Shown: positions 38,040-46,803, counted from the stretch's first letter. The stretch is DNA of 64,000 nucleotides from Thiocapsa sp. (GCF_018399035.1 NZ_CP073760.1:372001-436000), one strand, 5' to 3'. The notes: a model not told the origin generated them from the letters alone. Numbers and translations: made by a program.

Positions 38040-38159
38040 TTGCGGGAAACCGTGGTCCGTCCCCGGTTTCGGTCCAAGGAAAGACCTGACCCCGAGGGAT
38101 CAGCGCGCGATTGGGAGCGCGTTAGGTTGCGGAAACCGTGGTCCGTCCTAGGTTTCGTT
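38040..38159. repeat. Two repeat C copies
   Basis: TGCGGGAAACCGTGGTCCGT at 38041 and TGCGGAAACCGTGGTCCGTC at 38128, each ending in GGTTTC, separated by a stretch with GAAAGACCTGACCCC. Confidence 0.75.
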
Positions 38160-38179
38160 CAGCCTGTCTCCCATTGGTC

Positions 38180-38611
38180 TCACGCAGCCTTCTCCACCTC
38201 GATCGCCAGACGTCGCCCCACGGCGAGCAAGGCCCGCTCCAGCATTGCTGCTTTGCTGGCGTGACGGGGATCGACCAGGCGTCGCGCCTCCTTCTCGTTG
38301 ATCCCCAGCCGCCGCGCAAGCTCGGTCGGTCCGACGCCGGTTTCGCCCACGGCCAGGTACAACGCCGCCTTGAGCGCGGTCTGGATCGGAACCGCCACCG
38401 GATGCTCGTCGGGCAGACGGGCCGAGGACGCTGGAATCTCGCCTCGGTCGTCGATGCTCGCCGCGACGGCCTCTTCCAGGCAGTCGGCTGCCTCCAGAAG
38501 CGCCTCATCAAGGGTGTCGCCCTGGGTGATGGCCTCCGGCCAGTCGCGAAAGGTCACCACGAAGCCACCGGTCGGGTCAGGCGTCAGGGTCGCTGGATAG
38601 ATGAATTGCAT
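38180..38611 (-). CDS. hicB: HicB-family antitoxin with helix-turn-helix
   Basis: A 143-residue protein. The N-terminal partially degraded RNase H-like HicB domain reads MQFIYPATLTPDPTGGFVVTF, then DWPEAITQGDTLDEALLEAADCLEEA. The C-terminal DNA-binding part has GPTELARRLGINEKEARRLVDP. HicB neutralises HicA mRNA interferase and represses the operon. The upstream hicA is a relic, so this antitoxin appears orphaned. Confidence 0.87.
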   Translation of the reverse strand: MQFIYPATLTPDPTGGFVVTFRDWPEAITQGDTLDEALLEAADCLEEAVAASIDDRGEIPASSARLPDEHPVAVPIQTALKAALYLAVGETGVGPTELARRLGINEKEARRLVDPRHASKAAMLERALLAVGRRLAIEVEKAA

Positions 38612-38623
38612 CGGGTGCTCCGC

Positions 38624-38720
38624 TCACAGATCGCTGAGGCTCAAGCCAAGCTGCTAGAGCATTGCATGCAGGGTGCCGGTCTTCAGCTCATCCTTCGGGT
38701 TGCGAACGATCGTTAGCCGC
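38624..38720 (-). pseudogene. HicA toxin relic
   Basis: Reads GKRLTIVRNPKDELKTGTL then HAML, an in-frame TAG, and QLGLSLSDL before TGA. This matches the HicA end (VPHPKKDLKxGTLxxILKQAGL) with a nonsense mutation and no N-terminal half (the catalytic His region is missing). Confidence 0.7.
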
Positions 38721-38824
38721 TTGCCGATGACTGAGCTGCCCGGGGCGGGACCGACCCGGAATGGCTAAGTTGTTTCTGAACCGTTAATGATTTGATGCTT
38801 TTGACCAACGAGGGCCTCGCTCAT

Positions 38825-38935
38825 CAGGCCGGCCACCCAAAACACCACTCGCTCGTGACACCCGCTCTGCGGTGTCACGCATGCCCCTGGCGCTCTGCGC
38901 CACGTGTCACGAAGGCCGGAGTTTCGAGCAAGGCC
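38825..38935. repeat. Double-hairpin repeat B, copy 2
   Basis: CCGGCCACCCAAAACAC, then GTGACACCCGCTCTGCGG and GGCGCTCTGCGCCACG, closely matching the copies at 22991 and 60605. Confidence 0.83.
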
Positions 38936-39011
38936 GTTGGTCTGCATGGTGTCTTCCCGGCTGCATCAGGCCGAACCCGACCTGGATGAGATGATTCTGC
39001 CCTCGGAGCAC

Positions 39012-39206
39012 GAATGGCACTCAGTTAAGGCGAGGACCCTTATGAAACAATAGGCTGCGAGGGCCGTAGCTGCCGCAAAAAGTCGCGGAGCCGCCGTCGG
39101 AGACCTGGAAAGGCGAGAGCCATGCCGAGTTTAACAGTGCCTTGGCCGTTGGTGGATCACGTAAGCCTATGCTCTTAAAATAGATCTTCTTGACTGAGTG
39201 CCATTC
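39012..39206. mobile_element. 195-bp inverted-repeat element (MITE-like), copy 1
   Basis: Terminal inverted repeats GAATGGCACTCAGTTAAG and CTTGACTGAGTGCCATTC (one mismatch). No transposase inside. Right flank continues TGGTCCGTCCCCGGTTTC, shared with the other copies. Confidence 0.87.
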
Positions 39207-39330
39207 TGGTCCGTCCCCGGTTTCTCCCTCCACTGGAATGTCACAAGGAAAGACCCCGATGCCACGTTGAGTGTCCATCAAACCCTGCAGGGGACTAAAC
39301 TGCGACCATCGCCCGTCACAGGAGCCCCGC

Positions 39331-40287
39331 ATGACCGACACCGGCGAGCCCACCCCGCGCAGCGACCACGACAGCCCTTGGAAGGAGGCGCTGGAGGGCT
39401 ACTTTCCGGAATTCCTCGCGCTGCTCTTTCCACGCATCCACGTCGACATCGACTGGTCCCTCGGCTACCGATTCCTCGACAAGGAGCTCCAGCAGATCGT
39501 CCGCGACGCCGACACCGGTCGCCGCTACGCCGACAAGCTCGTCGGTCTGCACCGTCTCGACGGCCAGCCGGCCTGGGTGCTGGTGCACGTGGAGGTGCAG
39601 GGCGAACCCGAAACGGCCTTCGCCGAGCGCATGTTCGTCTATAACCACAAGATCCGCGACGCCCACGGCGTGCCCGTCGCCAGCCTCGCCGTGCTCGCCG
39701 ACACCGATCCGCGCTTTCGTCCCGAGCACTACCACGACGACATCTGGGGCTGTTCCGTCGACTTTCGCTTCCCGATGGTCAAGCTCATCGATTGGGACAC
39801 CCCCGAGCGCTGGCCCGAACTGGAGACCAGCGACAACCCCTTCGCCCTGGTCGTCATGGCCCAGATCCGCGCCAAGGCCACCAAGGATGGCGAAACCCGC
39901 AAAGCCTGGAAGTTTCGCTTGATTCGCCTGATGTATGATCGCGGATACGCGCGCAAGGACATCCTGGAGCTGTTCCGCGTCATCGATTGGATGATCAGTT
40001 TGCCCAGAACCCTGGAGGCGTCCTTCCTCCAAGAACTCTACACCTACGAGGAGACCAAACAGATGCCATACGTGACCAGTGCCGAGCGCGCCGGAATCGA
40101 GAAAGGCCAACGCATTGGCGTCCAGAAGGGCGAGGCCAACATCCTGCTCTTGCTGATCGAAAAGAAGTTCGGCGAGACCTCTGCCAACGCCTTGCGCGAG
40201 CGCGTCGCGTCCGCCGACAGCGACACCTTGCGTCTCTGGTCCGAACGCATCCTTACCGCCGACACCCCGGATGCGCTCTTTCATTGA
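39331..40287 (+). CDS. Rpn-type/DUF4351 PD-(D/E)xK nuclease-like protein
   Basis: A 318-residue protein. The N-terminal domain contains YADKLVGLHRLDGQPAWVLVHVEVQGEPE, in which D-x-n-E-x-Q fits the PD-(D/E)xK core used by recombination-promoting Rpn-like proteins, followed by FAERMFVYNHKIRDAHG. The C-terminal domain has EKGQRIGVQKGEANILLLLIEKKFG and the tail SDTLRLWSERILTADTPDALF. Start ATG 39331 follows GGAG. These genes are abundant and quickly decaying in repeat-rich genomes; two relics lie nearby. Biological role is not established. Confidence 0.83.
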   Translation: MTDTGEPTPRSDHDSPWKEALEGYFPEFLALLFPRIHVDIDWSLGYRFLDKELQQIVRDADTGRRYADKLVGLHRLDGQPAWVLVHVEVQGEPETAFAERMFVYNHKIRDAHGVPVASLAVLADTDPRFRPEHYHDDIWGCSVDFRFPMVKLIDWDTPERWPELETSDNPFALVVMAQIRAKATKDGETRKAWKFRLIRLMYDRGYARKDILELFRVIDWMISLPRTLEASFLQELYTYEETKQMPYVTSAERAGIEKGQRIGVQKGEANILLLLIEKKFGETSANALRERVASADSDTLRLWSERILTADTPDALFH

Positions 40288-40576
40288 GCCGCTGCCCAGC
40301 CTCGGACTCGGCGATGTCCCGGCGGTTGCCCGCGCGGCCAGCCACCAGTACTCGTTAAACCGCCCATTCGCCCGTACAGCGCAGCCCCGGCCCCGGCGCA
40401 CCTAACCCGACCGACGCGATCCGCGCCTCGATAGAACCGTTGGGGAATCGCACCGTCTCTCAGCTTGGTAAAACGGCCTGCAAAGCTCCGCGAAAACGGG
40501 GACGGTGCGGCCTGGCAAGGCCGCGTGTTCTAGCGGGTGGAAGTCCCGCCTGGGTAAAGGGAAAGGGGTCAGAGCC
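40288..40576. other. Intergenic region, possible intron scrap
   Basis: No gene. It contains TCTAGCGGGTGGAAGTCCCG at 40529-40550, wording reminiscent of bacterial group II intron RNA, and AAAGGGGTCAGAGCC just before the second MITE-like copy. Confidence 0.35.
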
Positions 40577-40771
40577 GAATGGCACTCAGTTAAGGCGAGG
40601 ACCCTTATGAAACAATAGGCTGCGAGGGCCGTAGCTGCCGCTAAAAGTCGCGGAGTCGCCGTCGGAGACCTGGAAAGGCGAGAGCCATGCCGAGTTTAAC
40701 AGTGCCTTGGCTATTGGTGGATCACGTAAGCCTATGCTCTTAAAATAGATCTTCTTAACTGAGTGCCATTC
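40577..40771. mobile_element. 195-bp inverted-repeat element, copy 2
   Basis: Perfect 18-bp terminal repeats GAATGGCACTCAGTTAAG and CTTAACTGAGTGCCATTC; interior nearly the same as copy 1. Confidence 0.9.
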
Positions 40772-40874
40772 TGGTCCGTCCCCGGTTTCTCCCTCCACTG
40801 GAATGTCACAAGGAAAGACCTGATAAACATCTAGCCGACCCCGCCCCGATCGCGGCGACTGGAAGCCGCTCGAG

Positions 40875-41017
40875 TGAAACCAGGGACGGACCACGGTTTC
40901 CCGCGACCATCGGAGAACCGATAGAAACCGGGCCAGACCACCAAACCCAGCCCTAGCCCGCCGCGTATGTTAAGCGCGTAAACCAGGGACGGACCACGGT
41001 TTCCCGCGATCATCGGA
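40875..41017. repeat. Two repeat C copies in reverse orientation
   Basis: GAAACCAGGGACGGACCACG with TTTCCCGCG at 40875 and again at 40980, each continuing into ATCATCGG/ACCATCGG. Confidence 0.78.
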
Positions 41018-41061
41018 TAAACGAAGGAAACCGGACTGGACCGACAAACGTCATCCAAAGA

Positions 41062-41391
41062 TCAGTCGGCGGTGCGCAAGTCTTCCGCGACATCCCGCAG
41101 GACCTCCGGATGACGCCGAGCGATCGCGAGTAGGGTTCGTGCGGCACCGCTGGGTTGCTTGCGCCCCTGCTCCCAACCCTGCAGGGTTCGAATCGAGACC
41201 CCGAGAAGCTTAGCGAATTGCGCTTGAGAGAGCCTGACTTCCTGTCTCGCGGCCAGTGCCGGTGGCCATACCACGCGTCCGTCTCCAGCCTTCATTTCAC
41301 CGATGGCCTGAAGTAGGTCGGCTGCCAGGTCGCGCTCGGCCTCGTAGGCATCCAGTTCTGCATCGTTCAGGGGCTCAGTCTTCGAGTGCAC
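41062..41391 (-). CDS. Helix-turn-helix antitoxin (HigA/NadS-like)
   Basis: A 109-residue antitoxin with HTH region VRLSQAQFAKLLGVSIRTLQGWEQGRKQPSG and end DVAEDLRTAD. GTG 41391 follows AAGAGATT and lies inside the last codons of the toxin gene, the usual toxin-first overlap. It would bind the toxin and the operon promoter. Confidence 0.9.
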   Translation of the reverse strand: MHSKTEPLNDAELDAYEAERDLAADLLQAIGEMKAGDGRVVWPPALAARQEVRLSQAQFAKLLGVSIRTLQGWEQGRKQPSGAARTLLAIARRHPEVLRDVAEDLRTAD

Positions 41392-41686
41392 GGCGAATCT
41401 CTTTAAGTTTCGGGCCAGTGAGGTTGTCGGTCTTCGATTTGGCATACAAAGTGAGAAGAATCAACGCGCCCTCGACTGTGCGGGTGAAATAGATCACTCT
41501 GACGCCTCCGGACTTGCCGGAGCCTTCTCGTCGCCAGCGTACTTTTCGCAGCCCGCCGGATTCTGGAACAACATCACCGGCGTTCGGATGCTCGGCAATG
41601 TAGGCACAAAAGCTGCCGCGCTCTTCCTCGGTCCAGTACAGAGGCCACTGCTTCTGAAACAACGCGGTCTCAATCACGGTAAGCAT
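41375..41686 (-). CDS. RelE/HigB-family toxin
   Basis: A 103-residue protein starting MLTVIETALFQKQWPLYWTEEE, with VVPESGGLRKVRWRREGSGKSGGVRVIYF and LTLYAKSKTDNLTGPKLKEI. This is the pattern of type II RelE/HigB mRNA interferases paired with NadS/HigA antitoxins. Both partners are intact. It lies between repeat C copies and the third MITE-like element. Confidence 0.92.
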   Translation of the reverse strand: MLTVIETALFQKQWPLYWTEEERGSFCAYIAEHPNAGDVVPESGGLRKVRWRREGSGKSGGVRVIYFTRTVEGALILLTLYAKSKTDNLTGPKLKEIRRALED

Positions 41687-41741
41687 TACGGAACGGTACG
41701 CCTAAGGCGCAGTCTCGTCTATGCTTCAGACAAATTTTAAG

Positions 41742-41973
41742 TGAAACCAGGGACGGACCAGAATGGCACTCAGTGAAGGCGAGGACCCTTATGAAACAAT
41801 AGGCTGCGAGGGCCGTAGCTGCCGCTAAAAGTCGCGGAGCCGCCGTCGGAGACCTGGAAAGCGAGAGCCACGCCGAGTTTAACAGTGCCTTGGCCGTTGG
41901 TGGATCACGTAAGCCTATGCTCTTAAGATAGATCTTCTTAACTGAGTGCCATTCTGGTCCGTCCCCGGTTTCT
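41742..41973. mobile_element. Inverted-repeat element copy 3, with outer arms
   Basis: The core 41761-41954 matches copies 1 and 2. Here the inverted repeat extends outward (GAAACCAGGGACGGACCA on the left, TGGTCCGTCCCCGGTTTC on the right), giving a unit of about 232 bp. It suggests either a longer original element or insertion into a repeat C copy. Confidence 0.83.
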
Positions 41974-42085
41974 CCCTCCACTGGAAAGTCACAAGGAAAG
42001 ACCTGACCCCGATGCCGATGAGGAAAGACCTGACCTCGATGCCCGCTGACGCCCGATGCCTTGACCCCGATGCCTATCGGCGTCT

Positions 42086-42101
42086 TGGCACGGAAAAGGC
42101 T
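42086..42101 (+). promoter_or_regulatory. Candidate sigma-54 promoter
   Basis: TGGCACGGAAAAGGCT has the GG at -24 and GC at -12 with the correct 10-base spacing and a full TGGCAC, but AG in place of TT before the GC. It lies 58 bases before the prepilin ATG at 42159; pilin genes of pseudomonads are RpoN-dependent, so the placement makes sense. Confidence 0.5.
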
Positions 42102-42158
42102 TGAGCATACCAGTGTACATGCTGTTCCCGCGATGCTTCGAGTATGGGTGATCCGCAC

Positions 42159-42586
42159 ATGAATCCGAAAAAGCCCGATCCGTTTCCCGAGGATTTACGC
42201 TGATGGAGCTGATGATCGTGGTTGCGATCATTGCCATCCTCGCGGCGATCGCCATCCCGTCATATGACGATTACAACCGCCGGAGTCGGGCCAGAAACGT
42301 TGGCGTCGATCTGATGACGCTCTCCGTTGCATTGGAGAACGGATTTCAGAGGACCCTGTCCTATCCTTCGTCGAACCTGGTCGGAACTGCAACTGTGGTC
42401 GGGGCCTTTCCGGCATGGAGTCCGTCGCAAGGCGCCTTTTTCAACTTTAGCGTCCTGCCTTCGGGAAACACCTATATCTTGAGCGCAGCCGGAACCGGTT
42501 CGATGGCAGGCTGCGATCTGACGTTGACACAGAACAATACGAGGACGGTGTCCTCGGCCAGCATCTGCGGGATCGATCAATGGTAG
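42159..42586 (+). pseudogene. PilE-like type IV (minor) pilin with frame break in leader
   Basis: The body from 42203 encodes [32 protein letters not shown] and ends CGIDQW, a type IV pilin. The ATG at 42159 opens MNPKK and then runs into TGA at 42201. Adding one A to the A5 run at 42168-42172 gives [19 protein letters not shown], an ideal prepilin leader with cleavage after the Gly. As written, translation would have to start at the internal ATG 42203 and lack a leader. It begins the first minor-pilin cluster. Confidence 0.8.
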
Positions 42587-43017
42587 AGCGGATACCCGAT
42601 AAACGAGACGGCTTCACGCTCGTCGAGATGATGGTGACGCTCGCCATCATCGCCTTTCTGGGGTTGACGGCTGTGCCTTTGACGCAGCGGCTGATCCATT
42701 CGGCGCAGGTCGATACCGCCGATGCCCAACTGATGCAAGCGATCGCGGTGGCAAGATCACTGGCGATGAGAAATCCAGGCGGTTTGACCGACGGTACGCC
42801 GGCAGCGCAGATCGACTACGACGAGGAGACGCAAACGGTTTCGGTACGCGTGCCGAGCGGGGACTCTGTGTGGGAGGCAGTGCTTTCGCCTGGCATCGAG
42901 ATTACGCGGACGTCAGGAAACTTCCCACTGGAGATCACCAATAAGGGCCGCCCACTCGGTAACTTCGGCTATCGGATATCAAAAGGAAATGAATACACGG
43001 ACTCCTCACCCTTCTGA
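42580..43017 (+). CDS. FimT/GspH-like minor pseudopilin
   Basis: A 145-residue prepilin: leader [10 protein letters not shown], cleavage before [17 protein letters not shown], then [16 protein letters not shown], typical of FimT/FimU and GspH. Its ATG overlaps the stop of the preceding pilin and its end overlaps the next gene by 29 bases. Minor pilins of this type prime pilus assembly. Confidence 0.85.
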   Translation: MVERIPDKRDGFTLVEMMVTLAIIAFLGLTAVPLTQRLIHSAQVDTADAQLMQAIAVARSLAMRNPGGLTDGTPAAQIDYDEETQTVSVRVPSGDSVWEAVLSPGIEITRTSGNFPLEITNKGRPLGNFGYRISKGNEYTDSSPF

Positions 43018-43402
43018 GTCGATCGGTCCGACAAGGATGAGACGGCATCGGACAGTGGACCGCCAACAGGGTACTTCCCTGATGGAGAGCATGGTGGCAC
43101 TCATGCTCTTGGCCATCCTCGGCTTAGGACTCGGGCTTGCGGTTTCGAAGGCGCTGCTGAATCAGCAGCAGACCATCGCACAGGGGCTTGGCGTCGTGTT
43201 ACTGCGTGAAGCCGCTCAAACAGGCGGGAATTCAGTGCCGATCCTTCAGCAGTCCCTGTCTGTCTCCGATGACGGCGAGGAGACAACCGTAACGGTGACC
43301 ATCGGGGATCAGAGCTTCGATTTGCCTTACACGCCAAGTAGCCTTTCGATCCAGAGTACGGCCATCTTCAGCGGTGATGGGACCGTACGGCTCGATCTTT
43401 AA
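42989..43402 (+). CDS. PilV-like minor pilin
   Basis: A 137-residue prepilin. The basic leader ends RQQG and the mature part starts TSLMESMVALMLLAILGLGLG, with Thr in place of the usual Phe at +1 but the key Glu at +5 kept. The position after a FimT-like gene fits PilV. GTG or ATG starts nearer the leader (for example the MRRHRTVDRQQG Met) are possible alternatives. Confidence 0.75.
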   Translation: MNTRTPHPSESIGPTRMRRHRTVDRQQGTSLMESMVALMLLAILGLGLGLAVSKALLNQQQTIAQGLGVVLLREAAQTGGNSVPILQQSLSVSDDGEETTVTVTIGDQSFDLPYTPSSLSIQSTAIFSGDGTVRLDL

Positions 43403-43426
43403 GTCACGATGACACAGGGGCGAGCA

Positions 43427-44117
43427 ATGATCTATCACTCCGGGCTTGGGCAGCGGGGCATGACCTTGATCGGGGCGATGGTCGGCCTAGTCGTCTCGAT
43501 GCTCATCGTCTTGACGCTCATGTCCGCTTACCGCTCGGTCGTGCGACTGACGATGGAATCGAATGCCGATGCGAGGCAGTCCGGCGATCTCGCTGCGGCC
43601 TTTCTGTTTACCCATCTGAATCTGTCCGATGCCGGCCGGAGCCTCGTCAATCCGACGCCGACGCGAGCAGACGACTTGCTGCTTTGCGAGAACGGCGAGT
43701 TGGTTGGGGAGACTTTGACCGGTTGCGACCCGGGGTGTCCGGTAACGGATCGGGAATGCTATCTTCTGGCGCTGGGGCGACCCCGATGACCCAGATGCCT
43801 TCTTTTGTGCTGGTTTATTGGCGTCTGCGAGGGGCCAGCTAGACTATCTCACCCAAGAGGAAGAAGGAGATTGCGAGGGACCGGGGTGGCCGCTGGACGA
43901 CTGGACTGCTTTGACCCTTATTCATCCGACACCCATCAACCCGACGGGCGAATACCCTGAGATCGACTTTTCGGTCGTGGCTGGACCCTGTTGGCCGCTC
44001 GGGGCGGCAGCGAGTTTGGTCGTCCAGGGGCGCTTCGCAGTGACGATCAGCTCCACGCACGTAGGATCCAGTACGGATCTGCATTCAACAACTTGTCTGA
44101 TCGGCCTTCGTCAATAG
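43427..44117 (+). pseudogene. PilW-like minor pilin, frameshifted
   Basis: The first frame encodes GQRGMTLIGAMVGLVVSMLIVL, a prepilin-like N-terminus with Gly instead of Glu at +5, and reaches LLALGRPR and TGA at 43787. The next frame carries on with GDPDDPDAFFCAGLLASARGQ and ends at 44117. Removing one G from the G4 run at 43774-43777 restores LLALGDPDDPDAF and a protein of about 229 residues, normal for a short PilW. ATG 43427 follows AGGGGCGAGC; 43409 is an in-frame alternative. Confidence 0.72.
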
Positions 44118-44230
44118 CAATCGCGAACTGCCGACTCACTAATGCGCAACCGTCGGCGACACCTTGGTCGCCGGCAATGATCTCTTGGATAGCGCCCGGC
44201 GAAACGGAATCGGAAAGACGGGGTAACCTG

Positions 44231-46367
44231 ATGAAAGAATACAGTAAGCCCAAACAAGACGGAATCGCTACGGTACTGATCGTTCTCTTGATCGGTATCT
44301 CCCTGACCGCCGCGACACTCGGCACAGTTCGCTTTGTCGGATCGGCGCAAGAGAAGAACATGGCCTTCCATGCAAGAACGATGGCACAGGCGCGGGCATG
44401 GGGTGCGGCTGACCTAATCTCGGGCTACTTGGCGACGGTGGCCGAGGAGTCAAGTACTTGGACCGTATTCGAGCAAGACCTGTTGTCCGCAGGAGGAGTA
44501 CTCGATATCGATTTAGAAGACATAGATGTATCGGCACGGATCGAGGGAGAACCCTCGCCAGGCAATCCAGTCGATCTGGAGGTCGAGATCGAAAGTCTGG
44601 TTGCCGAAGGAACTCGGGCCGAGGCTACGGAGCGCATCCGTTTAGCGTTCCACATAATTCCCCGGTCACCTGCGACGACGAAACACCAGACGAAATCCGT
44701 GGTGTCATTCACTTTAACAAGAACCTCAACCTCGGCGGCAACATCACGGTTCAGGGTATATCGGGTCAGCCTTATGAGATCAACGTCAAGGGCGATGTGA
44801 ACACCGGGGGCAACTCGATTACGGGTGTCAATACCATCAACTCGACTGGTTCCGTTCAGTTGGGCAGCGGCTCGTCGTTCGACACCCTGCGAGCGAACGG
44901 CGATGTCCAGCTGACTGGGAGCGTGTCGGGACAGGCGAGTATCCAGGCTCGGGGCAACGTGTGTGTCACCGGCGGGGCTTCCGCTAGAGGAGTCGTCAAA
45001 GCCAATGGTACCGTGATCGGTGATGGTTCGGGCTCGTTCGGCCCGGTGTCCGCGATCGGAGTGAGCGACAATACGGGAACCCAGAGATGCGGCACGTTGG
45101 TCAATGACGCTTACGGCGTGCCCTTTGCGGTGGATCTGCGCGGGAACTCGCGCGCGGACAGCGTAATTTCCAAAGGGAGTGTTCGGATTGCCTCTGGGTC
45201 GATTGGCCTTTCCGGCAGCACGGCGGATGCGCTGCGAGCGGAGAAGGATCTTAGCGACACCAACTGGGGCGGGACACAGTACGGCGAGATCGGCGGTGTC
45301 TTGAGGATCTCGGGCAGTAATCCGGCGATCGCCACCTGGGTTCGGGTCACACCCGGACTCACAGTCACCATCGCCCCTGTCGAACCCATCAGTATCGACA
45401 CCGATACGTTCGACGCTCGGGACATCGAGGAGCTTGCGAACTACGCCTTCAAGATTGTCAATGGCTACAAGCAGGTATCGGTACGTCGTGTTAATGGTCT
45501 TGCCGATGGCAACTATTTTTTGTTCGATGATCTTTTGAACAATAGTCACTACAAAGACTATCTCTGCCCCATTGCTGCGCGGGCGGCTAATTCCACGTCT
45601 GGGACACCGCGTTGTAGCACACCTGCCACCTCCCTAAAGACGATTTGCAAGGGGGAAAATAACAGAACCTGCTTCAGCTACAATAGCGGAAGCTCAAGAT
45701 GGACCATTGCTGGCAAAGGGTTGGCGCCCGGTGTGATCTGGTTCGAAGGCGATCTCGAAGTTTCAAGCGGCGTCTATTTCAATACCTTCGTGTCAACTTC
45801 GAATATTAACACCAGCGGCAATTTGAACGTCTATGCCCCGAATTTTGCGGGGTACAGTGGCCAGGTCGGGGGTGTTATCTACAGCCGCGACGACCAATCG
45901 CGCATCAGCGGGATCTGCGCGAATCAGAGTTTTCCCGGCCTGTACCCACTACAGTTCTGCACCGGTGATGCTTATCAGCCGAATGCAAATGGAGGCATCG
46001 GCAACTTCGCGTTCATGGCTGGGAGTTGCGGCAATGCTGACTGCAGTCCGTATGTGGGGGTAATGTGACCTTGGCCACAGGAAATCATATACGGGGCAAC
46101 GTCAAGGCCGGTAACCAGTTTGTCAGTGGTGGCAACACCACCTTACGGGGTTACGCCACGGCGTTGGGGCTTGGGACCACGGTGCAAAATCAGATGAACA
46201 ACACTACCGTAATCAACCTTCGCGACCTTCCCGCAACCTTTACGCCGCAGGCTCCCGGACCTGCGACAGGTGGAGGTGGAGGTGGAGGTGGAGGTGGAGG
46301 TGGGGGCTGCCCAGCAGATCCTTCCACGGACCCCGCCGTTTCGATTCTTTGGAGTCGCTATCTCTAG
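44231..46367 (+). pseudogene. Large PilX-headed repetitive (beta-helix-like) pilus protein, two frame breaks
   Basis: Starts MKEYSKPKQDGIATVLIVLL, a PilX-like N-terminus. The frame breaks at C4 (44660-44663) and at G5 (46056-46060); one added base at each joins three frames into a chain of about 712 residues. The middle is rich in Gly, Asn, Ser and short alternating strands (LGGNITVQGISGQPYEIN, GDVQLTGSVSGQASIQARGN), like right-handed beta-helix or polymer-forming repeats of large PilX-type proteins. Cys pairs (CPIAARA, CSTPATS, CKGENNRTC) suggest exported, disulfide-bonded loops. A poly-Gly run encoded by a GGAGGT hexamer precedes the C-terminus. Possible tip or adhesive minor pilin in a cluster with no PilY1. 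Confidence 0.62.
46269..46307 (+). repeat. GGAGGT hexamer tandem repeat encoding poly-Gly
   Basis: About six GGAGGT units in frame with the preceding protein, giving 13 consecutive Gly. Copy-number change would not shift the frame. Confidence 0.9.
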
Positions 46368-46560
46368 GTCGTGTCGGTTTGCAATGTCACGCTGCCCTCC
46401 CGACCGTTTTTTCGGCGTGCGATTACTCTTCACAATGCGCGCGGGATCGCTAATGGGATTTCGTGACCCTACAGCGCGTAGTCGATTCCGGCGTGGGCCA
46501 TCGAATCACGGTCACATGCAAGTACCGTTTTTGCGGATAGCACGACGCGAAGAGATACGA

Positions 46561-46585
46561 GGCCCGCCGGAAATCCCGGCGGGCC
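46561..46585. terminator. GC hairpin downstream of pilin cluster 1
   Basis: GGCCCGCCGG-AAAT-CCCGGCGGGCC; strong stem but no T-run on either side. A factor-dependent or weak terminator is possible. Confidence 0.45.
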
Positions 46586-46803
46586 GACTTAAAGGGGCGG
46601 TTTTCGACGTCTTTGTCAGAAAGTCCCTGTTTTGGTTACGGCGCCTCGGCGCTTCGGCCTATCGGCTCGCGGCGGGATCAAGTCGATGCACGGGGCGCAG
46701 CGGCGCTGCGCCGGGTGCAGTCAGAGGCCCAACAGATCGGCGATGCCTACGAGGAACAACAAGGCCTGCGTCCAAGGTGATTTCCGGGAAAGGATTTACC
46801 TGC

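Noticed and set aside
38120..38720. Active HicAB module
   Set aside because: HicA lacks its N-terminal half and has an in-frame TAG, so only HicB is intact.
39021..42158. Three similar minus-strand open frames encoding GPEWHSVKKIYFKSIGLRD and related peptides
   Set aside because: They lie within the three inverted-repeat elements; one copy has a frame change inside and the reading frames begin in flanking repeats, so they reflect the repeat and not a gene.
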